From NCBI GenBank assembly GCA_963801065.1, contig CAWDDG010000006.1, forward strand, positions 248,001 to 312,000: DNA of 64,000 bases, written 5' to 3'. Of this stretch, positions 8,345-18,020 are shown piece after piece. A program made the position numbers and the translations under genes. The stretch comes from CAWDDG01 sp963801065. GTDB lineage: Bacteria > Actinomycetota > Actinomycetes > Jiangellales > Jiangellaceae. The first letter of the stretch is position 1. The number at the start of each line of letters is the position of its first letter. Below the pieces are notes generated by a model. That model saw only the letters and a program-made list of their open reading frames with translations, had not been told where the DNA came from and ran no database searches.

Positions 8345-8589
8345 CGAGCCGGCCGAGTGAAGCCCGCGCTCAGCTCAGACTTCGCCAAGTCGGCCAGCAG
8401 GTCGGGCTCGGCGGCTGGCTGAGGGAGCCTGTCAGAACATGAACCCGGCGGGTCGTGAGACGACGCGCACCGGCCGGAGCCGCGCGTCGTAGTCCTTATC
8501 AGTCGGGGCTCTCACGCGGCGCTTAGCCTCGCGCCGCGGAGGTGACCAGCCTCACCGGCGGTTACGTCTTACCGCCAACTACCCGAGGG

Positions 8590-8790
8590 AAGACCGCCAA
8601 GAACCGCTTGCACCTCGACATCCGGGCCAGCGCCGGGGCCGGTGAGGGTGAGGAGGCCGCGACCACGCCCGAGCGCACTCCGCTCGGCTGGTCGAGGCCC
8701 GAGCCACGATCCTGCACGAGAAGGACGAGCCGATCGGCTGGTGCATCGTCATGCAGGATCCTGAGGGCAACGAGTTCTGCGTGACCTGAC
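8590..8790 (+). pseudogene. VOC protein remnant
   Basis: Two fragments of one VOC protein lie in different frames. KTAKNRLHLDIRA is read from 8590, and EARATILHEKDEPIGWCIVM followed by QDPEGNEFCVT and a stop is read from about 8694. No start codon or first half exists, so this is the frameshifted 3' end of a dead gene. It shows that VOC genes were once more numerous at this edge of the island. Nothing else is recognisable between 8345 and 8970. Confidence 0.7.
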
Positions 8791-8979
8791 CGGCATCTGA
8801 CTTGCCGCTTCGCGAAGCCGCTAGCGAGACGTGTTGACGTGGGACGAGTGGCGGATACTTCATGGCCTGAACGGGTCGAGAACGTAAAGCGGAGCAGAAT
8901 CTGGCCCGAGCGGACGCGGAAGTGGGTGGGACGCCAGCGGCGTTAGGCAACTCCGGCGCGACGTGGCACGATTTTGCAG

Positions 8980-9429
8980 GTGACCAGCAGTCCCGCCGCG
9001 GCGCAGCACCTGCGCGACCTCGCGCGGCTGCGCCGCGTTCGCGACCGGATCGACCGGGAGTACGGGCAGCCGCTGGACGTCGAGGCGCTTGCCCGCGGCG
9101 TACACATGTCAGCCGGGCACCTCAGTCGCGAGTTCCGGCGCGCCTACGGCGAGTCGCCGTACAGTTACCTGATGACGCGGCGCATAGAGCGCGCGATGGC
9201 GCTGCTGCGCGTAGGCGACCTCAGCGTCACCGAGGTCTGTTTCGCGGTCGGTTGCTCGTCGCTGGGCACCTTCAGCACTCGCTTCACGGAGCTGGTCGGT
9301 GTGCCGCCCAGCATCTATCGGCGTGAGGGGGCGCGCATCACGGCGGGGATGCCGGCGTGCATCGCGAAGCAGGTGACCAGGCCGATCAGAAATCGAGAAG
9401 TCCCGGCACCCGAGCCGCAGCTAGCGTGA
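8980..9429 (+). CDS. AraC-family regulator, DNA-binding domain only
   Basis: A 149-aa protein consisting almost entirely of an AraC-type double helix-turn-helix: LDVEALARGVHMSAGHLSRE forms the first unit and LSVTEVCFAVGCSSLGTFST the second, followed by the family signature FTELVGVPPSIYRR. There is no effector domain, so ligand control, if any, comes from elsewhere. GTG at 8980 is chosen; TTG at 8974 is possible and neither has a ribosome site, suggesting a leaderless message. The last ~20 residues (KQVTRPIRNRE and on) are encoded by copy 1 of the conserved element that is also the promoter region of the next gene. The protein is the obvious candidate to bind that element. Confidence 0.88.
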   Translation: MTSSPAAAQHLRDLARLRRVRDRIDREYGQPLDVEALARGVHMSAGHLSREFRRAYGESPYSYLMTRRIERAMALLRVGDLSVTEVCFAVGCSSLGTFSTRFTELVGVPPSIYRREGARITAGMPACIAKQVTRPIRNREVPAPEPQLA

Positions 9430-9434
9430 CCGCC
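9373..9434 (+). promoter_or_regulatory. Conserved VOC promoter element, copy 1
   Basis: The core at 9382-9400 reads CCGATCAGAAATCGAGAAG, one mismatch from the consensus. After 21 bases comes TAGCGT (9422-9427), a good -10 box, and seven bases later the ATG of the VOC gene, so the transcript should be leaderless. The core lies inside the 3' coding end of the araC gene and covers the -35 region, where an activator would bind. Confidence 0.72.
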
Positions 9435-9845
9435 ATGGACATCACCATTCACACGAGCTTCCTCCCACACGACGACCCGGACGCCTCCCTGGCCTTCTAC
9501 CGCGACACCCTCGGCTTCGAGGTCCGCAGCGACGTCGGAAACGGCAAGATGCGCTGGATCACAGTCGGGCCCGCCGGCCAGCCCGACACGTCCATCCTCC
9601 TGGCGCCGCCGGCCGCCGACCCCGGCATCACCGACGACGAGCGCCGCACCATCGTCGAGATGATGGCCAAGGGCACCTACGGCTGGATCCTCCTGGCCAC
9701 CAAAGACCTCGACGACACCTTCGAGCGGCTGCAGGCCGGCGACGCCGAGGTCGTCCAGGAGCCGACCGAGCAGCCGTACGGCGTTCGCGACTGCGCCTTC
9801 CGCGACCCCGCGGGCAACCATGTCCGCATCCAGGAACTGCGCTGA
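9435..9845 (+). CDS. VOC family protein
   Basis: A 136-aa VOC protein beginning MDITIHTSFLPHDDPDASLA and ending with DPAGNHVRIQELR. The first module holds FYRDTLGFEV and the second FERLQAGDAEVVQEPTEQPYG then VRDCAFRDPAGN. The metal/substrate class is unknown. ATG at 9435 follows the -10 box of element copy 1 by seven bases, so translation probably starts at the 5' end of the mRNA. A decayed duplicate of this gene lies immediately downstream (9909-10184). Confidence 0.88.
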   Translation: MDITIHTSFLPHDDPDASLAFYRDTLGFEVRSDVGNGKMRWITVGPAGQPDTSILLAPPAADPGITDDERRTIVEMMAKGTYGWILLATKDLDDTFERLQAGDAEVVQEPTEQPYGVRDCAFRDPAGNHVRIQELR

Positions 9846-9848
9846 CCT

Positions 9849-9908
9849 GGCCAGACCGATCAGGAATCGAGAAGCGCCGGATACGGAGCCGCACCTAGCG
9901 TGACCGTC
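9849..9908 (+). promoter_or_regulatory. Conserved VOC promoter element, copy 2
   Basis: The core at 9856-9874 matches the consensus CCGATCAGGAATCGAGAAG exactly. TAGCGT follows at 9896-9901 after 21 bases, then ATG at 9909 after seven. Spacing is identical to copy 1. It now drives a broken VOC copy and possibly the MFS gene behind it. Confidence 0.72.
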
Positions 9909-10184
9909 ATGTGCATAAAAGGACTCACGCAACCTTCCTCCCGGACCACCGGCTCGGCGTCCGACCTCCCGGAGCCACCGGCCGCCAACCCCGGCATCAC
10001 CGAGGAGGAGCGCCGCACCATCGTCGAGATGATGGCCGAGGGGACCGACGCCGGCATCAACTTGGCCACCGCGGACCTCGGCGACCCCGTCGCGCGGCTG
10101 TGGGCCAGCGTCGCCGACGTCGTCCAAGCGCCGACCGAGCCGCCCGTACGGGGTTCGCGACTGCGCCTGCCGACTGGCAGCTGA
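9909..10184 (+). pseudogene. Decayed duplicate of the neighbouring VOC gene
   Basis: The frame from ATG 9909 carries PPAANPGITEEERRTIVEMM, near identical to PPAADPGITDDERRTIVEMM of the intact gene at 9435. The first VOC module is almost entirely lost, the LATKDL region is altered to LATADLGDPVARLW, and the end shifts frame after PTEPP so that VRDCAFRD becomes VRGSRLRLP. It is a tandem duplication of gene plus promoter that has degenerated. Confidence 0.8.
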
Positions 10185-10226
10185 GACGAGATCGATCTCA
10201 GGCGCATCGTCACGAGGTGCCCCTTG

Positions 10227-11552
10227 ATGCTCCGACGCCACGTCCCCTCCGCCTACCGGCCGGTGCTCGCCAACCGGGTGTTCCGGCGACTGATCCTCGG
10301 CTTCGGGGTCTCTTACCTCGGGGACGGGATGAGCTTCGTCGCGGTGGCGTGGCTCGCCATCGAGCTCGCGCCGCAGGCGACCGCGGGGCTATGGGTCGGC
10401 AGCGCGGTGGCCGCGTACGCCTTGCCGGGCGTGGTCGGCGCGCTGGTGTTCGGTCGCCGTCTGCGCCGGGTGCCGGCCAGGCGCCTACTGCTCGCCGACA
10501 ACGTCGTGCGCGGCGTGTTTCTGGGCGCCATACCGCTCGCCTGGCTCGCCGGGCTGCTTACCCTGCCGCTGTACGTCATGCTGCTCGCGGTTTCGTCGCT
10601 GCTGCACGCGTGGGGCAGCGCGGGCACGTACACCCTGCTGGCCGAGCTACTGCCCGAAAAGCAGCGGCTCGCCGCGAACACCCTCGTCAGCTCGCTCAAC
10701 TTCGCGGCCACGATCGCCGGGCCGGTGATCGCCGGTGTGCTGGTGACATACGTCAGCTCGGCGCTCGTGCTCGGCCTGGACGCGCTCACCTACGTGTTCC
10801 TCGCCGTGCTCATCGCACGCACCCGGCTGCCGGAGGCGGGGGACATCTCTCCCGTCGACCAGACGGCCGCACGCGGCGGGTTCACGCTGCTGCGGTCCCA
10901 TCCCGAGCTGCTCGGGCTGCTGACGCTTACCTGGTTCTTCAACCTGCTGTACGGCCCGGTCGAGGTCGCGCTGCCGCTGCACGTCACCGACGACCTGCAC
11001 GCACCCGGCACGCTGCTCGGCCTGTACTGGATGCTGTTCGGCATAGGCGCGGTGCTCGGCGGGCTCGCGGTCGGCGCACTGCGGCAGCTGCCGCTGTGGC
11101 CGGTGACCGTCGCCATCGTGGTCGGCTGGGGGCTCGTGCTGTTGCCGTTCGGGTTCGGCGTGCCGACGGCCGTCACCGTCGCGTGCTTCACGCTCGGCGG
11201 CGCGATCTACGGACCGTTCGTACCGCTCTCGGTGACGCTTATGCAGGCGAAGTCGCCACCGCAGCACCTGGCCGCGATGCTCGCAGCCCGCAGCGCGGCG
11301 CTGCTCACCGCATCGCCGCTCGGCGCCGCTCTCGGCGGACCGCTCACCACCGCGCTGGGCCCGCGAGCGACGCTCGGCGGCTCAGGACTCGCCACCGTGG
11401 CGCTCGGCGCCCTCGCGTGCGTCCTGCTGCTGGCCCGGCGCAGGACCCAGTGGGCACGTGAGCCTGGCGCGCCACCCGTCGTGCGTCGCGAAGCGCGTCA
11501 CCAGACCGATCAGGAATCGAGAAGCACGGGTCGCCAAGCCGCCATAGCTTGA
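10227..11552 (+). CDS. MFS transporter
   Basis: A 441-aa major facilitator with about 12 hydrophobic helices. It begins LRRHVPSAYRPVLANRVFRRL, a form common in actinobacterial MFS exporters related to the macrolide (Mef) and siderophore exporters, and contains ARTRLPEAGD in the central loop. It probably exports a small molecule or drug. ATG at 10227 has GAGG about ten bases upstream; TTG at 10224 is also possible. Its final 18 codons (RHQTDQESRS and on) are supplied by copy 3 of the conserved element, so the original stop has been replaced. It lies within the VOC/AraC island and could share its regulation. Confidence 0.87.
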   Translation: MLRRHVPSAYRPVLANRVFRRLILGFGVSYLGDGMSFVAVAWLAIELAPQATAGLWVGSAVAAYALPGVVGALVFGRRLRRVPARRLLLADNVVRGVFLGAIPLAWLAGLLTLPLYVMLLAVSSLLHAWGSAGTYTLLAELLPEKQRLAANTLVSSLNFAATIAGPVIAGVLVTYVSSALVLGLDALTYVFLAVLIARTRLPEAGDISPVDQTAARGGFTLLRSHPELLGLLTLTWFFNLLYGPVEVALPLHVTDDLHAPGTLLGLYWMLFGIGAVLGGLAVGALRQLPLWPVTVAIVVGWGLVLLPFGFGVPTAVTVACFTLGGAIYGPFVPLSVTLMQAKSPPQHLAAMLAARSAALLTASPLGAALGGPLTTALGPRATLGGSGLATVALGALACVLLLARRRTQWAREPGAPPVVRREARHQTDQESRSTGRQAAIA

Positions 11553-11557
11553 CCGCT
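11494..11557 (+). promoter_or_regulatory. Conserved VOC promoter element, copy 3
   Basis: The core at 11506-11524 is an exact match. TAGCTT (11545-11550) follows after 20 bases and ATG at 11558 after seven more. The element is embedded in the 3' end of the MFS gene, as copy 1 is in araC. Only a short VOC remnant follows it. Confidence 0.7.
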
Positions 11558-11589
11558 ATGAAACATCACCATTCATTGCCATTTCGCTC
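11558..11589 (+). pseudogene. VOC gene 5' remnant
   Basis: The 23 bases after the ATG at 11558 resemble the opening of the VOC gene at 9435 (ACATCACCATTCA is shared), with a small insertion after the ATG. The reading frame then runs into copy 4 of the element. It is the stub of a lost VOC gene. Confidence 0.5.
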
Positions 11590-11652
11590 GGTGACCAAAC
11601 CGATCAGGAATCGAGAAGCGCGGGTCACGGAGCCACCCGTAGCGTGATTTGT
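11590..11652 (+). promoter_or_regulatory. Conserved VOC promoter element, copy 4
   Basis: The core at 11600-11618 is an exact match and TAGCGT follows at 11640-11645 after 21 bases. No ATG follows at the usual seven-base spacing. Instead a short leader with a ribosome site leads to the VOC gene at 11686. Confidence 0.7.
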
Positions 11653-11685
11653 GAAGTGGTACCCAACTACCAAAGGAGACAAGGC

Positions 11686-12099
11686 ATGAACGCGCACGTG
11701 AGCTCGATCCTCCTCGGCGTCCGGGACATGGACCGGTCCAAGCGGTTCTACACGGAGGGTCTGGGCTGGGAGGTCGAGCGGGACTACGGCGTCTCGGTGT
11801 TCTTCGAGCCGGACGGCGGCTCGCTCGTCGGTTTCTACGGCCGCGACGGCCTGGCCGCCAACGTGGGCGCGAGCCCGGAGGGTAGCGGCTTCAGCGGGCT
11901 GGTCCTGACCTACGTCGTCCGCAGCGAGGCGCGGGTCGACGAGATCATCGCGGAGGCCGAGAAGGCCGGCGCCACGATCCTCAAGCCCGCCGCCACCCTG
12001 CCGTGGGGCGGGTACGGCGGTTCGTTCGCGGACCCGGACGGCTACATCTGGAGCATCGGCTACAGCGCCCAGGGAAAGGACCAGCCCTACGCGGAGTAG
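11686..12099 (+). CDS. VOC family protein
   Basis: A 137-aa VOC protein. The first module runs VSSILLGVRDMDRSKRFYTE through FFEPDGGSLVGFYGRDGLA; the second contains VDEIIAEAEKAGATILKPA and closes with GSFADPDGYIWSIGY. It differs from the 9435 gene and resembles the GLOD-like group often annotated as lactoylglutathione lyase-like. ATG at 11686 has AAAGGAGAC upstream. Copy 4 of the element lies 68 bases upstream and should be its promoter. Confidence 0.9.
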   Translation: MNAHVSSILLGVRDMDRSKRFYTEGLGWEVERDYGVSVFFEPDGGSLVGFYGRDGLAANVGASPEGSGFSGLVLTYVVRSEARVDEIIAEAEKAGATILKPAATLPWGGYGGSFADPDGYIWSIGYSAQGKDQPYAE

Positions 12100-12256
12100 C
12101 CGCCGACGAGAGCTTCATGGCGAGGGCGGGCGACCCGGCGGTGGTCTTGTACGAGCTACGGGCGCGTAGAGGCGGTGGCGCCGACCGGCGCCGGATCGCG
12201 CCAACTCTCGTGAGGTCAGCTTCACCTACCGAGGGCAAAGATGGCAGGAGCAGATC

Positions 12257-12697
12257 ATGAAGTTTCGAGCCCACGTCGAGCCTGCAGAGCCCATGAGGGG
12301 CTTGGAAGTTCCCCCAGAGGTCGTCGAGGCGCTCGGTGGAGGCAAGCGGCCGAGGGTGACAATCACGATCAACGGCCATTCCTGGAAGAGCAGGGTCGCC
12401 ATCATGCGTGGCCGCAACCTGCTCGGCCTGAGCAACGCCAACCGACAAGCCGCCGGCGTCGTGACCGGCGACGAGGTCGAGGTCGAGGTGGAACTTGATA
12501 CGAAACCCCGCGTCGTAGTCGAGCCCGCAGATCTCGCCCGCGCCTTGAACGCCGATCCGGTCGCCCGCACCGCCTACGACCGCCTGTCCTACGGTCACAA
12601 GCTGCAGCACGTGCTCGCTATCGAGAGCGCGAAGAAACCTGAGACGCGCATACGGCGGATCGAGAAAGCCGTGGCAATGCTACGGGACCGCCCCTGA
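12257..12697 (+). CDS. YdeI/OmdA-type protein with DUF1905 domain
   Basis: A 146-aa soluble protein. Residues 1-90 form a DUF1905 domain (LEVPPEVVEALGGGKRPRVT, VAIMRGRNLLGLSNANRQAA, VTGDEVEVEVELD). Residues 95-146 form a YdeI/OmdA-like helical tail (ALNADPVARTAYDRLSYGHK and ending in AKKPETRIRRIEKAV). Family members have been linked to peptide-antibiotic or bacteriocin protection, but the mechanism is unclear. ATG at 12257 has GGCAGGAG upstream. It sits between two VOC genes in the island. Confidence 0.82.
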   Translation: MKFRAHVEPAEPMRGLEVPPEVVEALGGGKRPRVTITINGHSWKSRVAIMRGRNLLGLSNANRQAAGVVTGDEVEVEVELDTKPRVVVEPADLARALNADPVARTAYDRLSYGHKLQHVLAIESAKKPETRIRRIEKAVAMLRDRP

Positions 12698-12743
12698 GGA
12701 GGTTCGATGAGCACATCCGGGTCCACCCGGCCATTTCCTCGGG

Positions 12744-12817
12744 GTGACCAGACCGATCAGGAGTCAAGAAGCGTCGCACACCGACCCGCAATTGGCCTGA
12801 CCGCCGTTGACAGCACC
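12744..12817 (+). promoter_or_regulatory. Conserved VOC promoter element, copy 5 (diverged)
   Basis: The core at 12753-12771 has two mismatches (CCGATCAGGAGTCAAGAAG). The position expected for the -10 box, 20 bases on, has degenerated to TTGGCC. It is followed by GACAGCACCATTCAC, a relic of the VOC opening seen at 9435. The intact VOC gene at 12869 lies just downstream. Confidence 0.6.
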
Positions 12818-12868
12818 ATTCACCGTTGACGAGCCACACAAGGCTCGAATGCACAGAAGGGATAGAAC

Positions 12869-13264
12869 ATGAAGATCAAACTGACCAGCATTTATGTGGA
12901 CGACCAGGAGAGGGCCCTTCGCTTCTACACCGAAGTGCTGGGCTTCGCAAAAAAGGCCGACGTTACGCAGGGCCCATATCGTTGGCTGACCGTAGCCTCG
13001 CCTGAGGAGCCTGACGGCGCCGAGCTGCAGCTTGCGCTCAACGACAACCCGGCCGCCAATACCTACCAACGGGCGATGTTCGAGCAGAGCCAGCCGGCGG
13101 CGATGTTCTACACCGACGGCGTCCAGGCCGACTACGAGCGCATCGAGGCTCGAGGAGCCGATTTCACGATGCCGCCAACCCAGGTGACGGGCTCGACTAT
13201 CGCCATGCTGAACGACACCTGCGGCAATCTGATCCAGCTGACGCAGCTGGCCGGCCGGGGCTAG
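12869..13264 (+). CDS. VOC family protein
   Basis: A 131-aa VOC protein starting MKIKLTSIYVDDQERALRFY and ending with CGNLIQLTQLAGRG. The first module includes YTEVLGFAKKADVTQGPYRW, and the second MFYTDGVQADYERIEARGADF then MPPTQVTGSTIAML. It belongs to the large actinobacterial group with unknown substrate. ATG at 12869 has AGAAGGG nine bases upstream. It is preceded by the diverged copy 5 element and followed, after about 100 bases, by the UvrA-like ATPase on the same strand. Confidence 0.9.
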   Translation: MKIKLTSIYVDDQERALRFYTEVLGFAKKADVTQGPYRWLTVASPEEPDGAELQLALNDNPAANTYQRAMFEQSQPAAMFYTDGVQADYERIEARGADFTMPPTQVTGSTIAMLNDTCGNLIQLTQLAGRG

Positions 13265-13365
13265 TCCAGCGCTAGAACCGGACGTACCGCTCGAAGCTGG
13301 TTAGATCGAGCCAGGCGACGCCGACGGAGACGGCGAGGACGGCCCGTTTGACTGATGGAGACACG

Positions 13366-15759
<2,394 letters not shown>

Positions 15760-15908
15760 CCGAGGCCCTCGCGGACACCGTGAGAGACGGCACGCTCGGG
15801 TCACCGTCAGTTCCAGGTCCCCGTCGGCGATCCGGCTTCCCCAGACGACCTAGAGGAGCTTGAAGAGACCATCGCCGTTCAATCCGACGACGCGGCCTGC
15901 CGGAACGA

Positions 15909-16523
15909 TCAGCGGCATTCGGGCGCCAACAGAATCAGCCGGATGCTGTCTCGGTAGAGGTCGTCGAGGGTGGCGCCCTCGGAGAAGTACTCGATGATCC
16001 CCGCGCTGAGCGTCGGGTATCGGGCGGCGACCTTGCGGGGATCGAGGGCCGCATCGGCGATCCGCTCGCGGGAGCTGGACTGTTCCTCGAGCACGAGGCC
16101 AAGGGTGAACCTTTCGATGATCAGCACGAGAAGGCGCGCCCGGCGCAGCGGCTCGCCCTGCTCGACGAGAACGGACATGGCCCGCTCCGAGAGGGCCGCC
16201 ATGGCGGGCGACAGCTGCGCGGCGGCGACGACCCGTGCCCCGTCGCGATGGGCGAGCAAGGTGCCGCGGAAACGGGCGGCCACCTCGAGGAGCCAGTCGC
16301 GCCACGGGATCTCGGTGGCGTCCGGTAGTTCGGTCAACCCGGACGCCAAGATGGCTTCGCCGAGCTCGTTCACGAGCTCCGCCTTGTTGCGGATGTGCCA
16401 ATACAGCGTCGGTGCCTGCACTCCGAGGCGGGCGGCCAGTCGGCGCAGGGTTACGCCGTCCAGGCCGTCCTCGTCCAGCAGCGCGAGCGCCTCCTGGACG
16501 ATCCGCTCCCGACTCAGCGCCAT
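15909..16523 (-). CDS. TetR-family repressor
   Basis: A 204-aa regulator. The helix-turn-helix spans VTLRRLAARLGVQAPTLYWH, the form seen in the tetracycline-repressor subgroup, followed by IRNKAELVNELGEAILA. The C-terminal half (LLVLIIERFTLGLVLEEQ) fits the ligand-binding core of that subgroup. ATG at 16523 lies 20 bases from a palindromic operator shared with the divergent oxidoreductase gene, so it likely represses both until a ligand binds. Confidence 0.9.
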   Translation of the reverse strand: MALSRERIVQEALALLDEDGLDGVTLRRLAARLGVQAPTLYWHIRNKAELVNELGEAILASGLTELPDATEIPWRDWLLEVAARFRGTLLAHRDGARVVAAAQLSPAMAALSERAMSVLVEQGEPLRRARLLVLIIERFTLGLVLEEQSSSRERIADAALDPRKVAARYPTLSAGIIEYFSEGATLDDLYRDSIRLILLAPECR

Positions 16524-16542
16524 GATTCCATTTCCTCCCTGA

Positions 16543-16575
16543 CACTGTTAGAGTAGTGCTCTAACAGTGTTAGAG
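16543..16575. promoter_or_regulatory. Nested TetR operator between divergent genes
   Basis: CACTGTTAGAG (16543-16553) and CTCTAACAGTG (16559-16569) are perfect 11-base arms with a 5-base spacer. A third half-site, TGTTAGAG (16568-16575), forms a second overlapping palindrome with the middle arm, separated by one base. Two dimers could compete or stack here. Confidence 0.82.
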
Positions 16576-16593
16576 AACGTGGAGGTGTTGGCA

Positions 16594-17556
16594 ATGAAGG
16601 CTGCGGTTGTTCCCGAGGTCGGCGGTGTCCCGCGGTACGAGGACTTCGCCGATCCGATCCCCGGCAAGGGCGAGGTGCTGATCGACGTGAAGGCGGTTGC
16701 AGTCGAGAACCTCGACCGGGAGATCGTCGCCGGACGGCACTTCTCGGCGGGCGCGTTCACCGGGGCGTTGCCGGCGATTCCGTGCTCCGACGGAGTGGGA
16801 ACCCTGCCGGACGGGACCGTCGTGGGTTTCGGCGGTGCTAAACCCCCGTACGGAGCCTTGGCCGAGCGGGTCGTGGTGCCGGAGGCATACATCGCGCCGG
16901 CGCCCGAGGGCGTCGACCCTGCGGTTGCGGTGGTCCTGTCGTCGGCGGTCACCGGGTTCGCGATCCGCAGCGCGGCCGGCTTCAAGCCGGGCGAGAGCGT
17001 GCTGGTGCAAGGCGCAACCGGTGTCGCAGGGCGCCTCGCGGTCCAGGTGGCGCGCAAGCTCGGCGCCGGCCGCATCGTCGCGACCGGGCGGAGGCAGGAG
17101 GCCCTGAGCGAGGTAGCCGAGCTCGGCGCGGACGCGACCATCGACACGGCCGTCCCGGACGAGGAGCTGGTGGCGGCGTTCGCCCGCGAGGCACGGGACG
17201 GCTACCACGTGGTGCTCGACTTCCTCTGGGGCAGGCCCACCGAGCTGCTGTTGCGAGCCCTCACTCCGGACGAGCTTGGTTTCGCCGAGCCGGTCCGACT
17301 GGTCCAGGTCGGCGCCAGCGCAGGGGAAACCCTCACACTCTCGGCCGCGAGTCTGCGCACCTCCGGTGTCGAGCTGTACGGGGCTACCAAGGGACTCACC
17401 CCGCAGTTCATGGCGGACGCATACCAGCAAGCCGTCGGCTGGGCTCGCGCCGGCGAGCTCATCTTCAGCATCGAGCGCGCGCCGCTCAGCCAGATCGAGG
17501 CCGCTTGGACTCGCACCGACCTGGCCGGCAAGCGCCTCGTCATCCTTCCCAACTGA
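16594..17556 (+). CDS. Zinc-type alcohol dehydrogenase-like / quinone oxidoreductase
   Basis: A 320-aa medium-chain reductase. The N-terminal GroES-like domain begins MKAAVVPEVGGVPRYEDFAD, and the Rossmann motif VLVQGATGVAGRLAVQVARK binds NADPH. It lacks the structural-zinc cysteine cluster, as in the quinone-oxidoreductase branch. Reductases of this group reduce quinones or enals. ATG at 16594 has GGAGG upstream. It is divergent from the TetR gene and is presumably its induced target. Confidence 0.87.
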   Translation: MKAAVVPEVGGVPRYEDFADPIPGKGEVLIDVKAVAVENLDREIVAGRHFSAGAFTGALPAIPCSDGVGTLPDGTVVGFGGAKPPYGALAERVVVPEAYIAPAPEGVDPAVAVVLSSAVTGFAIRSAAGFKPGESVLVQGATGVAGRLAVQVARKLGAGRIVATGRRQEALSEVAELGADATIDTAVPDEELVAAFAREARDGYHVVLDFLWGRPTELLLRALTPDELGFAEPVRLVQVGASAGETLTLSAASLRTSGVELYGATKGLTPQFMADAYQQAVGWARAGELIFSIERAPLSQIEAAWTRTDLAGKRLVILPN

Positions 17557-17660
17557 CCCGCTCTTCTGCCCCGTTCGGAGGTCACCACACACCTCGGCCG
17601 TGTCGACCCAGCTCATCGCGCCCTCACCGTGGGATGTAGCGGGCGTAGGCGGTAGCCGAG

Positions 17661-17870
17661 TCAACGGCCGGGGGAGTACCCACGGAAGACCCGGTTGCTG
17701 TCGTGGTGTACGGCGGTCAGGTCCTTACCGGGGTTCGCCGCCAGCTCGCGCCAGGGTGCGTCGAGCGGGTCTGGGAGTGCGATCTCGATCGCACCGACTT
17801 GGACGCTGACGAGGTCGGCGGTGACCTTGACGTCGTCCCAGGCCAACATCTCGGACGGGAGTTCCTGCAT
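17661..17870 (-). CDS. Small hypothetical protein
   Basis: A 69-aa frame, MQELPSEMLAWDDVKVTADL and on, ending VHHDSNRVFRGYSPGR. It has balanced composition and third-position GC like its neighbours, and GGGAG precedes the ATG by eleven bases. I do not recognise it. It has no signal peptide or membrane segment. It could be a real small protein or chance coding. Confidence 0.35.
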   Translation of the reverse strand: MQELPSEMLAWDDVKVTADLVSVQVGAIEIALPDPLDAPWRELAANPGKDLTAVHHDSNRVFRGYSPGR

Positions 17871-18020
17871 TAGATGCGACTCCCGTATTTTCCGCGCCGA
17901 TAATGGACATTATGTCAACTTGTGCCGTCGCTGCGGTCCTCCCCGCCGTCGCCGGGCCCTCCATCCTGCGCGCACGCGCGGGTACGATTGCGGGCCACTC
18001 GACAAGGGAGATCCGCGGTC

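Noticed and set aside
10188..10199. GAGATCGATCTC palindrome before the MFS gene as an operator
   Set aside because: Perfect but short, built from a common GATC core, with no matching regulator; it could be chance.
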